A program made the position numbers and the translations under genes. From Methylobacterium sp. J-078 (GTDB lineage: Bacteria > Pseudomonadota > Alphaproteobacteria > Rhizobiales > Beijerinckiaceae), in the NCBI RefSeq assembly GCF_022829285.1, contig NZ_JAKSYI010000038.1, positions 81,457-145,456 on the forward strand: 64,000 nt of DNA, read 5' to 3'. How positions within the stretch are numbered: position 1 is the stretch's first letter; every line of letters begins with the position of its first letter. The notes under the pieces were generated by a model. It was not told where the DNA came from. It saw only the letters and a program-made list of their open reading frames with translations, and searched no databases. Positions 56,682 through 64,000 of the stretch are shown one piece after another.

Positions 56682-57422
56682 ATGACACGCGACGTGACCG
56701 ACACCGCCCCCGACGCCCTGTCGGTCTCCGCCGACGGCAGGCCGAACCTCTCGTCGAACATCCGCACCCATCTCGGCGAGCACCTGCGCACGGTCTACGA
56801 CCGGCTGCCCACGGACGAGCAGCCGAGCCGCTTCGCCGAGCTCATCGAGCAGCTGGAGGCCGCCCTCAAGGCACGCGGCGAGGCGATCGAGCCCGAGTTC
56901 CGCAACGGCCTGCTGGCCGCCGTGCCGTCCCTGCGCGCCTTCGCGCTGTCGCTGACCTCGAACCCGGCCCGCTCGGACGACCTCGTGCAGGACACCCTGC
57001 TGAAGGGCTGGCAGCACCGCGCCCGCTTCCAGCCGGGCACGAACCTGAACGCCTGGCTGTTCACGATCCTGCGCAACATCTTCTACTCGGACCACCGCAA
57101 GCGCGTGCGCGAGGTCGAGGACCAGGACGGCTCCTACGCCGCGCGGCTCGCCACCGCCCCGCACCAGGGCGACCGCCTCGACGTGGAGGACCTGCAGACG
57201 GCGCTCGCCAAGCTGCCGCCGGACCAGCGCGAGGCCCTGGTCCTCGTCGGTGCCGAGGGCGTCTCCTACGAGGAGGCCGCCGCGATCATGGGCTGCAAGG
57301 TCGGCACCGTGAAGAGCCGCGTCAGCCGCGCCCGCGGTCGCCTCGCCGAACTCCTGGGCTACGACGAGGAAGACCTGAGTTCGGACCGGCTGATCCAGTC
57401 GGCGATGCCCAAGGACGCCTGA
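56682..57422 (+). CDS. NepR-sigma(EcfG) fusion protein (general stress response)
   Basis: 246-residue protein that joins two partners normally encoded separately. Residues 26-63 (IRTHLGEHLRTVYDRLPTDE, QPSRFAELIEQLEAAL) match the NepR anti-sigma consensus. After a linker of about six residues, an EcfG sigma factor follows: region 2 (about 84-145, with LRAFALSLTSNPARSDDLVQ and LNAWLFTILRNIFYSDHRKR) and region 4 (about 168-225, with LPPDQREALVLVGAEGVSYE and VGTVKSRVSRAR). In alphaproteobacteria NepR sequesters EcfG until PhyR takes NepR; here the inhibitor is covalently attached. No PhyR is in the window. ATG at 56682. No in-frame ATG separates the two parts. Confidence 0.88.
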   Translation: MTRDVTDTAPDALSVSADGRPNLSSNIRTHLGEHLRTVYDRLPTDEQPSRFAELIEQLEAALKARGEAIEPEFRNGLLAAVPSLRAFALSLTSNPARSDDLVQDTLLKGWQHRARFQPGTNLNAWLFTILRNIFYSDHRKRVREVEDQDGSYAARLATAPHQGDRLDVEDLQTALAKLPPDQREALVLVGAEGVSYEEAAAIMGCKVGTVKSRVSRARGRLAELLGYDEEDLSSDRLIQSAMPKDA

Positions 57423-57606
57423 TCCCGGAGGTCCGCGACCGCCGGCCTGACAAAGCTCCGACCACGCCCGCCGGAGCGGCGGACGCGGTCGCCGGCTCCG
57501 TTCGCTGCCGGAACTTTCGACGCATCCCTTCCGGCATTTGCACGTTACTGCCCTGAACCCGGCAGCGCTTCACAGCGTCGCGGGACCAAGTTCAGGAGCA
57601 CTCATC

Positions 57607-58017
57607 ATGAACATCAAGACTCTTCTCGCCGCCTCCGCGATCGCCCTCAGCCTGCCCATGGCCGCCCAGGCGCAGGGCCTGGTCCGTGGCGCCGAGCGCG
57701 GCGCACAGGACGGTGCGGACGCGGCCGGCCCGATCGGCGCGATCGTCGGCGGTGCGGTCGGCGCGGCCACCGGCACGGTGGGCGGCATCCTCGGCGTCGA
57801 CGACCGTCCCCGCTTCCGCAGCTACGTCACCCGCGAGCGTCGCTCGTCCTACGATTACAACGGCGACGTCCGCGTCGGCACCGTGCTGCCGAGCTCCGGC
57901 GTGACCTATTACGAGGTTCCCGCCGAGTACAACGCCCGCGGCGCCCGCTACACGATCGTCAACGATCGTCCGGTGCTGGTGGACCGTGGCCACCGCATCG
58001 TCGAGGTGATCGACTGA
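57607..58017 (+). CDS. Exported DUF1236-like protein
   Basis: 136-residue exported protein. A signal peptide (KTLLAASAIALSLPMAAQAQ) precedes a Gly/Ala-rich GPIGAIVGGAVGAATGTVGG, a Gly-zipper-like hydrophobic segment. The C-terminal part (GVTYYEVPAEYNARGARYTI, VNDRPVLVDRGHRIVEVID) matches DUF1236, common in Methylobacterium. Probably envelope-associated stress protein; role unknown. ATG at 57607. It lies between the two NepR-containing genes and ends at an intrinsic terminator. Confidence 0.85.
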   Translation: MNIKTLLAASAIALSLPMAAQAQGLVRGAERGAQDGADAAGPIGAIVGGAVGAATGTVGGILGVDDRPRFRSYVTRERRSSYDYNGDVRVGTVLPSSGVTYYEVPAEYNARGARYTIVNDRPVLVDRGHRIVEVID

Positions 58018-58050
58018 TCCGCCTCCGTCGCGTTCGACCGCGACGGAGCG

Positions 58051-58083
58051 AAGGCCCTCGGCGCCCGGCGCCGGGGGCCTTTT
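58051..58083 (+). terminator. Intrinsic terminator after the DUF1236 gene
   Basis: A G/C-rich hairpin (AAGGCCC ... CGGCGCC-CG-GCGCCG ... GGGCCTT) followed by a short T run. It is the clearest intrinsic terminator in the window, about 30 bases after the DUF1236 stop. Confidence 0.75.
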
Positions 58084-58261
58084 CCATGCGCCGCGTCCCT
58101 CCGTGGACCGCTGGGCGGACCGGAAACAAATTTCCGCGCGCCCGGAACGGAACGCATGCAACGCCGACGGCCTCCGGCCGTTGCCGTCCACGAGCCAGGG
58201 CGCCGCCCGTTCCGCGCGGCGCAAGAGTCCGATCCTCACCGACGCGAAGGACACCCTCACC

Positions 58262-58534
58262 ATGGCGGACGAATCCCCGAACGATCCCGCGCTGCCGGAG
58301 CCGGTGCGCGACCATCTCGGACAACAGCTGCGCTCAGTCTTCCCCACGGGGGAATCGGCGCCGCAATATCTCGGTGATCCCGTGGTCCCGGAGGCTTTCG
58401 AGCCGCAGATCAAGCGCCTCGAAGTCCGCCTGAAGACCCACGAGGAGGGCACCGGCGCCGTCGAGCAGGCCCTGGAGGGCCTGATCGGGGATCTCGGCGC
58501 GGATCCGAAGGCGCGGCCGCGCGACGCGCTCTAA
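58262..58534 (+). CDS. NepR-like small protein
   Basis: 90-residue protein. [20 protein letters not shown] and [17 protein letters not shown] occupy the positions of the two NepR helices (LGxxLRxxY and PvPxxFxxLLxxL), with a longer inter-helix insertion and an acidic C-terminal tail. It could bind sigma factors or PhyR in competition with the fusion protein's NepR part. Assignment is by motif resemblance, not certain. ATG at 58262. The stop overlaps the convergent mscL stop by four bases. Confidence 0.6.
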   Translation: MADESPNDPALPEPVRDHLGQQLRSVFPTGESAPQYLGDPVVPEAFEPQIKRLEVRLKTHEEGTGAVEQALEGLIGDLGADPKARPRDAL

Positions 58535-58959
58535 ACCGCCGGCTTCGTCGCCAGGATGTCACGGATCTCGGCCAGCAGCTTCACGTCGGCGGGCACCTCG
58601 GCTGTGGCCTCGGGCTTGGCCTCCTCCTTGCTGACCAGGCGGTTCATCGCCCGGATCACGAGGAAGAGCACGAAGGCGACGATCATGAAGTTCAGCGCCA
58701 CCGTGATGAACTGGCCGTAGCCGATCACCGCGCCCTGCTTCTTGGCGTCCGCGTAGGCCGCCCCCTTCTGCACGCTCGACGAGAGCGCGATGTAGTAGTT
58801 CGAGAAGTCGAGCCCGCCGGTGATCGCGCCGATCATCGGCATGAACAGGTCCTGCACGGCGGACGTGACGATCGCTCCGAAGGCGGCACCGATGATGACG
58901 CCGACCGCGAGGTCGACGACGTTGCCGCGCAGGGCGAATTTCTTGAATTCCTCGAGCAT
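58531..58959 (-). CDS. mscL: Large-conductance mechanosensitive channel
   Basis: 142-residue inner-membrane channel that releases solutes on hypo-osmotic shock. The N-terminal [20 protein letters not shown], first membrane helix [20 protein letters not shown] and the second helix [20 protein letters not shown] are classic, and the C-terminal tail [10 protein letters not shown] is conserved. ATG at 58959 with GGAGG upstream. A hairpin sits just upstream at 58973-58993. The gene converges with the NepR-like gene. Confidence 0.97.
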   Translation of the reverse strand: MLEEFKKFALRGNVVDLAVGVIIGAAFGAIVTSAVQDLFMPMIGAITGGLDFSNYYIALSSSVQKGAAYADAKKQGAVIGYGQFITVALNFMIVAFVLFLVIRAMNRLVSKEEAKPEATAEVPADVKLLAEIRDILATKPAV

Positions 58960-58972
58960 TCCCGCCTCCGGG

Positions 58973-58993
58973 CGATCCGGCCCTCCCGGATCG
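58973..58993 (-). terminator. Hairpin between pssA and mscL
   Basis: Perfect eight-pair inverted repeat (CGATCCGG/CCGGATCG, five-base loop) in the gap between the pssA stop and the mscL ribosome site. No U tract is evident on the minus strand, so it may be a weak terminator or a 5' leader hairpin of mscL. Confidence 0.35.
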
Positions 58994-59046
58994 CGGGGGC
59001 CGGCGGGAACTTTAAGCGAGCCGCGCGCGCCGCGACAGGGCGCCGC

Positions 59047-59913
59047 TCAGATGTCCACCCCTCGATCGCGGTCCGCAGCGGGCTCGGCGGATTCCGCCAG
59101 GGCCGGCACCGGGCCGCCCCGCGCCTCCGCCTTGGCCCGGCGGCGGTATTGCGCGGCCCCGATCGGCAGGGTCACGAGGTAGCCGAGCGCGAGCGCCACC
59201 ATGGCCTCGAACGGATAGCTGATGAACAGGCCGAAGGCCGCCACCACCACGAGGAAGATCGGCAGCACCCAGTCACGGGGCACGCGCTTGCCCATGGTCT
59301 TGCCCGAGAAGGTCGGCACGGTGGAGACGACGAGGAGGGCGATGCAGAGCATGTAGCCGAGCACCACGGGGGCCGCCCAATGCTCCATCGGCAGGCCGAG
59401 GAAGTTGAGGTAGAGGGGCAGCATCGCGGTGAGCGCGCCGGCCGGCGCCGGCATGCCGACGAAGAAGTCCTTCTTCCAGGCCGGGCGGTTGGGATCGTCC
59501 AGCATCGCGTTGAAGCGGGCGAGACGCAGCGCCATGGCGATGGCGAAGATCAGCGCCACGATCCAGCCGAGCGAGCGCAGCTCCTTCAGGGCGAAGCCGT
59601 AGAGGATCAGCGCCGGGGCGCAGCCGAAATTGACGAAGTCGGCCAGGGAATCGAGTTCCGCCCCGAAGCGCGAAGTGCCCTTGAGCATGCGCGCCACGCG
59701 CCCGTCGATGCCGTCGAGGAAGGCGGCGGCCACGATGGAGATCACGGCGGGCTCGAACTTGCCCTCGAAGGCGAGGCGGATCGCGGTCAGCCCGAGGCAG
59801 AGCGCCATCAGGGTGATCATGTTGGGCGCGATCATCCGGAACGGCACCGGCTTGAAGCGGCGCGGCCTCGGCTCGTTGGCGTCGGGGGCGAAGGGGGGGA
59901 ACAGGTCGTCCAT
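59047..59913 (-). CDS. pssA: CDP-diacylglycerol--serine O-phosphatidyltransferase
   Basis: 288-residue membrane enzyme making phosphatidylserine from CDP-diacylglycerol and serine. The CDP-alcohol phosphotransferase motif is complete (DGIDGRVARM, SRFGAELDSLADF), in a protein with several hydrophobic helices. The N-terminus (FAPDANEPRPRRFKPVPFRM) and the C-terminal low-complexity tail are family-variable. ATG at 59913, nine bases after psd; the two genes form the phosphatidylethanolamine pathway operon. Confidence 0.95.
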   Translation of the reverse strand: MDDLFPPFAPDANEPRPRRFKPVPFRMIAPNMITLMALCLGLTAIRLAFEGKFEPAVISIVAAAFLDGIDGRVARMLKGTSRFGAELDSLADFVNFGCAPALILYGFALKELRSLGWIVALIFAIAMALRLARFNAMLDDPNRPAWKKDFFVGMPAPAGALTAMLPLYLNFLGLPMEHWAAPVVLGYMLCIALLVVSTVPTFSGKTMGKRVPRDWVLPIFLVVVAAFGLFISYPFEAMVALALGYLVTLPIGAAQYRRRAKAEARGGPVPALAESAEPAADRDRGVDI

Positions 59914-59922
59914 GGAAACCCC

Positions 59923-60633
59923 TCAGATGCGGCGGAAGACGCGCTCGGGCCCGCCGCCGAGATCGGCCAGCACGGTCTCGCCGGCCACCGCCTTCTGGCC
60001 GAGGCCGACGAGCACGCGGGTGCCGACGGGCAGGTAGACGTCCACCCGCGAGCCGAAGCGGATGAGGCCGAAGCGCTCGCCGACGTTCAGGGTGTCGTTG
60101 GCGTGCACCCAGCCGACGATGCGGCGCGCCACCAGCCCGGCGATCTGCACCACGCCGATGCGGACGGGCGCCCCCTTGTGGGTCGTCTCCATGACGAGGC
60201 CGTTGCGCTCGTTGTCGTCGCTGGCCTTGTCGAGCTCTGCGTTGAGGAACAGGCCCGGCGTGTAGTGGATCTGGCCGATCCGGCCCGTCACCGGCACCCG
60301 GTTCACGTGGCAGTCGAACACGTTCATGAAGACCGAGACGCGCAGCATCGGCTCCTGCGGCAGGTCGAGCTCCGGCGGGGGCAGCACGGTGGAGATCAGG
60401 TTCACCCGCCCGTCGGCCGGCGAGACCACGAGGCCGTCGCCCACCGGGGTGACCCGCTCGGGGTCGCGGAAGAAGTAGCAGACCCACAGGGTCAGGATCA
60501 GGAAGATCCAGCCGAGGAATTGGGCGAAGTAGCCGCCGATCACCGTCAGCACGATGCCGATGACGATGAAGGGATAGCCCTCCTTGTGGATCGGCACGAG
60601 CGTCCGGCGAATCGTCTCGAGGAGGTCGGTCAT
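59923..60633 (-). CDS. psd: Phosphatidylserine decarboxylase
   Basis: 236-residue pyruvoyl-dependent enzyme of the short bacterial Psd group that decarboxylates phosphatidylserine to phosphatidylethanolamine at the inner membrane. An N-terminal membrane helix region ([20 protein letters not shown]) and the autocleavage site with Ser in [11 protein letters not shown] near residue 205 are visible, as is [20 protein letters not shown] at 60633. Order psd-pssA is conserved in alphaproteobacteria. Confidence 0.95.
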   Translation of the reverse strand: MTDLLETIRRTLVPIHKEGYPFIVIGIVLTVIGGYFAQFLGWIFLILTLWVCYFFRDPERVTPVGDGLVVSPADGRVNLISTVLPPPELDLPQEPMLRVSVFMNVFDCHVNRVPVTGRIGQIHYTPGLFLNAELDKASDDNERNGLVMETTHKGAPVRIGVVQIAGLVARRIVGWVHANDTLNVGERFGLIRFGSRVDVYLPVGTRVLVGLGQKAVAGETVLADLGGGPERVFRRI

Positions 60634-60782
60634 GGGTGTTTTCGGAACGCTTTCGGCAGGTGGGCGGCCGGAGGCGGCCCGGGCAGGGGCCTTCTCTTAA
60701 GGCACGCGAGCCCATCCGTCATACGGTTTCGGATCAGAGGGCCGCGAGGCGGCTCCGTCTCGTCGGCCTTTGGCCGGCCGGA

Positions 60783-62018
60783 TCAGCCGTCCGCCTGCAC
60801 CAGGGGCGGCAGCCGCGACAGGCGCAGGGCGATGACCAGGGCCAGCCCGTAGAGGGTCGCGAAGAACGCCACGACGCCGATCCAGCCCGAATGGGCGAAG
60901 AACCAGCCGCCGGCGGTGCCGAGCACCGAGGAGCCGAGATAGTACAGGCAGAGATAGATCGACGAGGCCTGGGCCCGGTCCCGGGAGGCGCGGCGCCCGA
61001 CCCAGCTGCTGGCCACCGAATGCGCGCCGAAAAAGGCCACGGTGACGAGGACGATGCCCAGGATGATCAGGGCGAGCTGGCTCGACAGGGTCAGCCCGAC
61101 GCCCGCGAGCCCCAGCAGGATTGCGAGCCAGAGCACCTTGCGCCGCCCGAGCCGGCTCGCGATCTCGCCCGTGAGCGCCGAGGAGAAGGTGCCGAACAGG
61201 TAGACCACGAAGATCGCCCCGATGGCGCTCTGGCTGAGCGAGAAGGGCGGATCGAGCAGGCGGAAGCCGATGTAGTTGTAGATGCATACGAACCCGCCCA
61301 TCAGCAGGAACGCCTCTGCGAACAGCCAGGGCAGGCCGGGATCGCGGAAGTGCTGGGTGAAGGTGCCGGGCACCTCGCGCCAGCGCATCCGGTTGGCCTG
61401 GAAGCGGCGCGAATCCGGCAGCAGGTAGACGAAGGCGATGGCGGCCAGCAGCGCCAGCACGCCGATGGTGCCGAGCCCCCAGCGCCAGGAGGCGTGGTCA
61501 GCGATGATGCCCGCGAGCAGCCGGCCGACCATGCCGCCGAGCGCGTTGCCGCCGATGAGCAGGCCCATGGAGAGGCCGATGGCGCGCCCATGCATCTCCT
61601 CGCCGAGATAGGCCATCGCCACCGCCGGCAGGCCGGAGGCGGCCAGCCCCGTGAGGGTGCGGAGCGCGAGGAAGCCGTGCCAGCTCGGCACCAGGACGGC
61701 CACGATGGTGAGGAGCGCTGAGGCGAACAGCGAGGCCACCATGATGGGCTTGCGGCCCCAGACCTCGGAGAGCGGGCTGACCACGAGGAGCGCGATCGCC
61801 AGCATGGCGCAGGGCAGCGACAGGGCGAGGCTGCTCTCGGCGGGCGAGACCGCGAAGTCGTCGGCGAAGACGGGCAGCAGCGGCTGCACCCCGTAGAGCA
61901 CCGCGAAGGTGGAGAAGCCGGCGGCCCCGAGCGCGATGGCGGTGCGGCGGAAGGCCGGCGTCCCGGCCTCGATCAACCGCGGGCTCGCCTCGTCCGGCCG
62001 CCCCTGCGACTCACCCAT
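60783..62018 (-). CDS. MFS transporter
   Basis: 411-residue 12-helix inner-membrane carrier of the major facilitator superfamily, resembling YnfM-type and drug/arabinose efflux members. The segments ATFAVLYGVQPLLPVFADDF-like entry helix, PLSEVWGRKPIMVASLFASA (motif A) and GLSMGLLIGGNALGGMVGRL are typical. No regulator is adjacent. ATG at 62018. Substrate unknown. Confidence 0.87.
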   Translation of the reverse strand: MGESQGRPDEASPRLIEAGTPAFRRTAIALGAAGFSTFAVLYGVQPLLPVFADDFAVSPAESSLALSLPCAMLAIALLVVSPLSEVWGRKPIMVASLFASALLTIVAVLVPSWHGFLALRTLTGLAASGLPAVAMAYLGEEMHGRAIGLSMGLLIGGNALGGMVGRLLAGIIADHASWRWGLGTIGVLALLAAIAFVYLLPDSRRFQANRMRWREVPGTFTQHFRDPGLPWLFAEAFLLMGGFVCIYNYIGFRLLDPPFSLSQSAIGAIFVVYLFGTFSSALTGEIASRLGRRKVLWLAILLGLAGVGLTLSSQLALIILGIVLVTVAFFGAHSVASSWVGRRASRDRAQASSIYLCLYYLGSSVLGTAGGWFFAHSGWIGVVAFFATLYGLALVIALRLSRLPPLVQADG

Positions 62019-62150
62019 GCCGGCTCCTGTCCCGGGCGGCTCGCCGGAGCCGGCCCCTTGCGCGTCCGGCGGGTATAGGCCGGACGCGCGGGGCGGGAAA
62101 CCGGACCCGGCGCCGGGAGGTCGGGAAAGATCCCCCGGCGCGGACGGGAC

Positions 62151-64000
62151 TCAGCGCGGGGCCGGAGCGGGCGGCGGGGCCGCCTCGCCCTGCTGCTGGA
62201 TCAGGGGCGTGATCCGTCGGACCGTGACCCGGCGGTTCTCCCGCGAGGCGTTCTGCGTGTTCACCTTCAGGTTCTGCTCGCCGTAGCCCTGCGTGGTCAG
62301 GTTCTCGGGCGGCACCCCGAAGTTCTGCGTCAGCACCGTGGCCACCGACTGGGCGCGGCGGTCCGAGAGCGAGAGGTTGTCGACGTCGGCCCCCACAGCG
62401 TCGGTGTAGCCCTCGATCAGGAAGACCTCCTGCGGGTTGCCCTTGATCGCCCGGTTCATCGCCGCTGCGATGGTGGCGAGGCGGCTGGCCTGGTCCGGCG
62501 TCACCGTGAACGAGCCCGTGTCGAAGTTGATCGTGTCGATGTCGACGCTGCGCATGCGGGCGCGCAGCTGCGGGCTGTAGCGGACCTGGTCCAAGGTGTA
62601 GCGCCGGTCGACCGCGACCACCGGCGGGGCCGAGAGGGCCTCGTAGACGGCGCCCTCGTCCGCGCCGTCGTAATCGACCACGTAGCGGTTGCGCGGGATG
62701 CGGATGTCGGGCGGCGGCAGGTCGACGACGTCGTCGTAAATCGGCCGGCGCGCAGCCCCGCCGAAGCTGTTGTCGATGATGACGATCTCGCGCCCGTCGC
62801 GGTAGCGGCGGGAGCGGCGCACGAGGCGGCCGTCGTCGTCCACGATGGTGACGATCTGCTCGCCGCCGGGGCGGTCGAGATACGTGATGGTGTCGCCGCC
62901 GCGCCGCTCGCTGCGGTACGCCCGCCGGTCGAGATCGCGGAAGCGCTCGTTCTCGTCGTGGCGGATGAAGTAGTTGTCGCGGTCGCGCACGATGATGCGC
63001 CCGGGCTCGCGGATGTAGGTCCGGCCCCCTTCGGAGAATTCGCGCCGGTCGCGGCGGACCTGATCGTAGTCGCGCACATCGTCGTCGTCCCGGAACCCGC
63101 CCGGGATGTAGCCGGGGCGGCCCGGCGCGTTGAAGCCGGTGCGCGGCTCGCGACGCTCGAAGGCGTCCCGCCGCTCGCGGTCCTCGCGCCGGTCGTCGAC
63201 GCCGCGCCGGTCGAAGCCGTCGCGGTCGTCCCGCCGGTCGGAGGCACCACGCCGGTCGAGCTCGTCGCGGCGGGTGTCGCCCGGCCGCAAATCGCCCGGT
63301 CGCGTCTCGCCCGGCCTCAGATCGGGCCGGCCCGGCTCGCCGCGACCGATCCCGTCACGGTCGATGCCGTCGCGATCACCGCCGTCGCGGCGCAAGCCGT
63401 CCCGGTTCGGCCCGTCCCGGTCGGGACCGTCGCGGCGCAGGTCGCGGTTGCCCGAGGCGGGGCCGTCCCGGTCGGGACGGCCGTCGGTGGCCGGGTTGGG
63501 GCCGGCGCCCGGCCGGCCATCGGGCCGCTGGGCATCCGGGTTCTGCGCGCCGGGCGGCACGAAGGGCCGTCCGGGCACGCCCGGGCGGGCGTTGGGCGCC
63601 ACGGCGCCGGGCTGCCCGTCGGGCGCGTTCGGACGGGCGGGCGCGGCCGGGTTCGGCGCCGTCGGGTTGGCGGGGCTCGCCGGGTTCGTGGGCGTGGCCG
63701 GATTGCGCGCGTCCGGTGCGCCGGGCTGGGTGCCCGGGCGCGGCGGCGCGGCGTTCGGACGACCGGGCTCGGGCGTGGCCGGACGGTCGGGCGCGGTCGG
63801 GCGCTCGGGATTCCGCTCGCGGACGGCCGGCGGGACCGCCGGAGTCTCGGCGCCGGGCGCGCGCCGGGCCGGACCCTGGTCGCGCTCGGGCCGCTCCTGA
63901 CGGTCGGGGCGCTCCTGGCGATCGGGACGCTCCTGACGGTCGGGGCGCTCTTGGCGGTCGGGGCGCTCTTGGCGCGGCTCCGGACGCTCCTGGCGGGGCG
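62151..64000 (-). CDS. OmpA-family protein with long repetitive N-terminus (5' end cut by window edge)
   Basis: Partial gene of at least 616 codons; the frame stays open to the right edge. The C-terminal domain is OmpA-like and peptidoglycan-binding: TINFDTGSFTVTPDQASRLA, EGYTDAVGADVDNLSLSDRR and NRRVTVRRITPLI. Upstream lies a DUF1236-like and RcnB-like mid-region rich in Arg/Tyr/Asp, then a very low-complexity stretch of RDG, DRRD and GRPD tracts, a Pro/Ala/Asn-rich section, and at the edge about six RQERPD-type hexapeptide repeats encoded by an 18-bp tandem DNA repeat. An outer-membrane or cell-wall anchor with a disordered spacer is likely. A GTG at 63602 is an internal codon of this frame, not the start. 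Confidence 0.85.
   Translation of the reverse strand, partial: PRQERPEPRQERPDRQERPDRQERPDRQERPDRQERPERDQGPARRAPGAETPAVPPAVRERNPERPTAPDRPATPEPGRPNAAPPRPGTQPGAPDARNPATPTNPASPANPTAPNPAAPARPNAPDGQPGAVAPNARPGVPGRPFVPPGAQNPDAQRPDGRPGAGPNPATDGRPDRDGPASGNRDLRRDGPDRDGPNRDGLRRDGGDRDGIDRDGIGRGEPGRPDLRPGETRPGDLRPGDTRRDELDRRGASDRRDDRDGFDRRGVDDRREDRERRDAFERREPRTGFNAPGRPGYIPGGFRDDDDVRDYDQVRRDRREFSEGGRTYIREPGRIIVRDRDNYFIRHDENERFRDLDRRAYRSERRGGDTITYLDRPGGEQIVTIVDDDGRLVRRSRRYRDGREIVIIDNSFGGAARRPIYDDVVDLPPPDIRIPRNRYVVDYDGADEGAVYEALSAPPVVAVDRRYTLDQVRYSPQLRARMRSVDIDTINFDTGSFTVTPDQASRLATIAAAMNRAIKGNPQEVFLIEGYTDAVGADVDNLSLSDRRAQSVATVLTQNFGVPPENLTTQGYGEQNLKVNTQNASRENRRVTVRRITPLIQQQGEAAPPPAPAPR
63885..64000. repeat. 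18-bp tandem repeat coding for RQERPD units
   Basis: About six imperfect 18-bp units, on the plus strand reading like cggtcggggcgctcctga, run to the window edge inside the OmpA-family gene. They encode Arg-Gln-Glu-Arg-Pro-Asp/Glu hexapeptides and could vary in number by slippage. Confidence 0.75.

Noticed and set aside
57507..57555. EcfG promoter for the DUF1236 gene
   Set aside because: GGAAC and CGTT are both present but 27 bases apart, too far for this promoter class.

Overview
This window reads as chromosomal DNA of a very GC-rich alphaproteobacterium, most likely a Methylobacterium-type member of the Hyphomicrobiales. That placement is inferred from family content: an EcfG/NepR general stress response locus, IalB, DUF1236, DUF2735, DUF6894, DUF3606 and DUF2293 proteins, a divergent argH/tlpA pair, an XRE-metK-trmB cluster, and a group I intron inside tRNA-Arg(CCU). 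Nearly all of it is ordinary coding sequence on both strands. Both ends cut genes: a 2-hydroxyacid dehydrogenase on the left and a repeat-rich OmpA-family protein on the right.

Layout. 1-8.2 kb: dehydrogenase (partial), pgm, a 600-base gap with a degenerate tRNA-like element, a DUF2252 protein and a divergent Mfd-like helicase. 8.3-15.3 kb: a secreted bicupin oxalate decarboxylase, then a minus-strand sulfonate cluster ssuE-ssuA-ssuC-ssuB-ssuD-(repeat)-ssuA. 15.6-28.4 kb: an HD-GYP phosphodiesterase, small envelope and metal-cofactor proteins, MepA, an aldose epimerase coupled to TenA, a HAD phosphatase, an orphan osmoprotectant-type ABC ATPase, IalB, and argH facing tlpA. 28.5-39.7 kb: a chemoreceptor, haloacid dehalogenase with murJ, sodB, a Pro/Glu-rich membrane protein, an HWE histidine kinase, and the XRE-metK-trmB cluster. 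39.8-41.8 kb: a cluster of small stress-type proteins ending in the intron-split tRNA-Arg(CCU). 42-47.2 kb: an SNase-like protein, an M48 lipoprotein protease, and a three-gene unit of a histidine kinase with an ethylene-receptor-like sensor, a receiver protein and a DJ-1/PfpI protein. 47.4-50.4 kb: an amino-acid permease and an IS110-family insertion with a structured leader, embedded in palindromic repeats. 50.4-56.5 kb: an MBL hydrolase, an L,D-transpeptidase, a degenerate ABC protein and a class II amidotransferase. 56.7-58.5 kb: a NepR-EcfG fusion, a DUF1236 protein and a second NepR-like protein. 58.5-64 kb: mscL, pssA, psd, an MFS carrier and the OmpA-family gene.

The features most worth a second look are the in-frame NepR-sigma(EcfG) fusion next to a separate NepR-like gene, the 250-nt group I intron in tRNA-Arg(CCU), the IS110 element whose leader folds like a bridge RNA, the ethylene-receptor-like kinase that keeps all seven ethylene-binding positions, the large ABC protein with a damaged Walker A site, and the tRNA-like element at 2.9 kb. 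No CRISPR array, prophage or recognisable defence island was seen. Family assignments come from reading the translated sequences; no database search was run.
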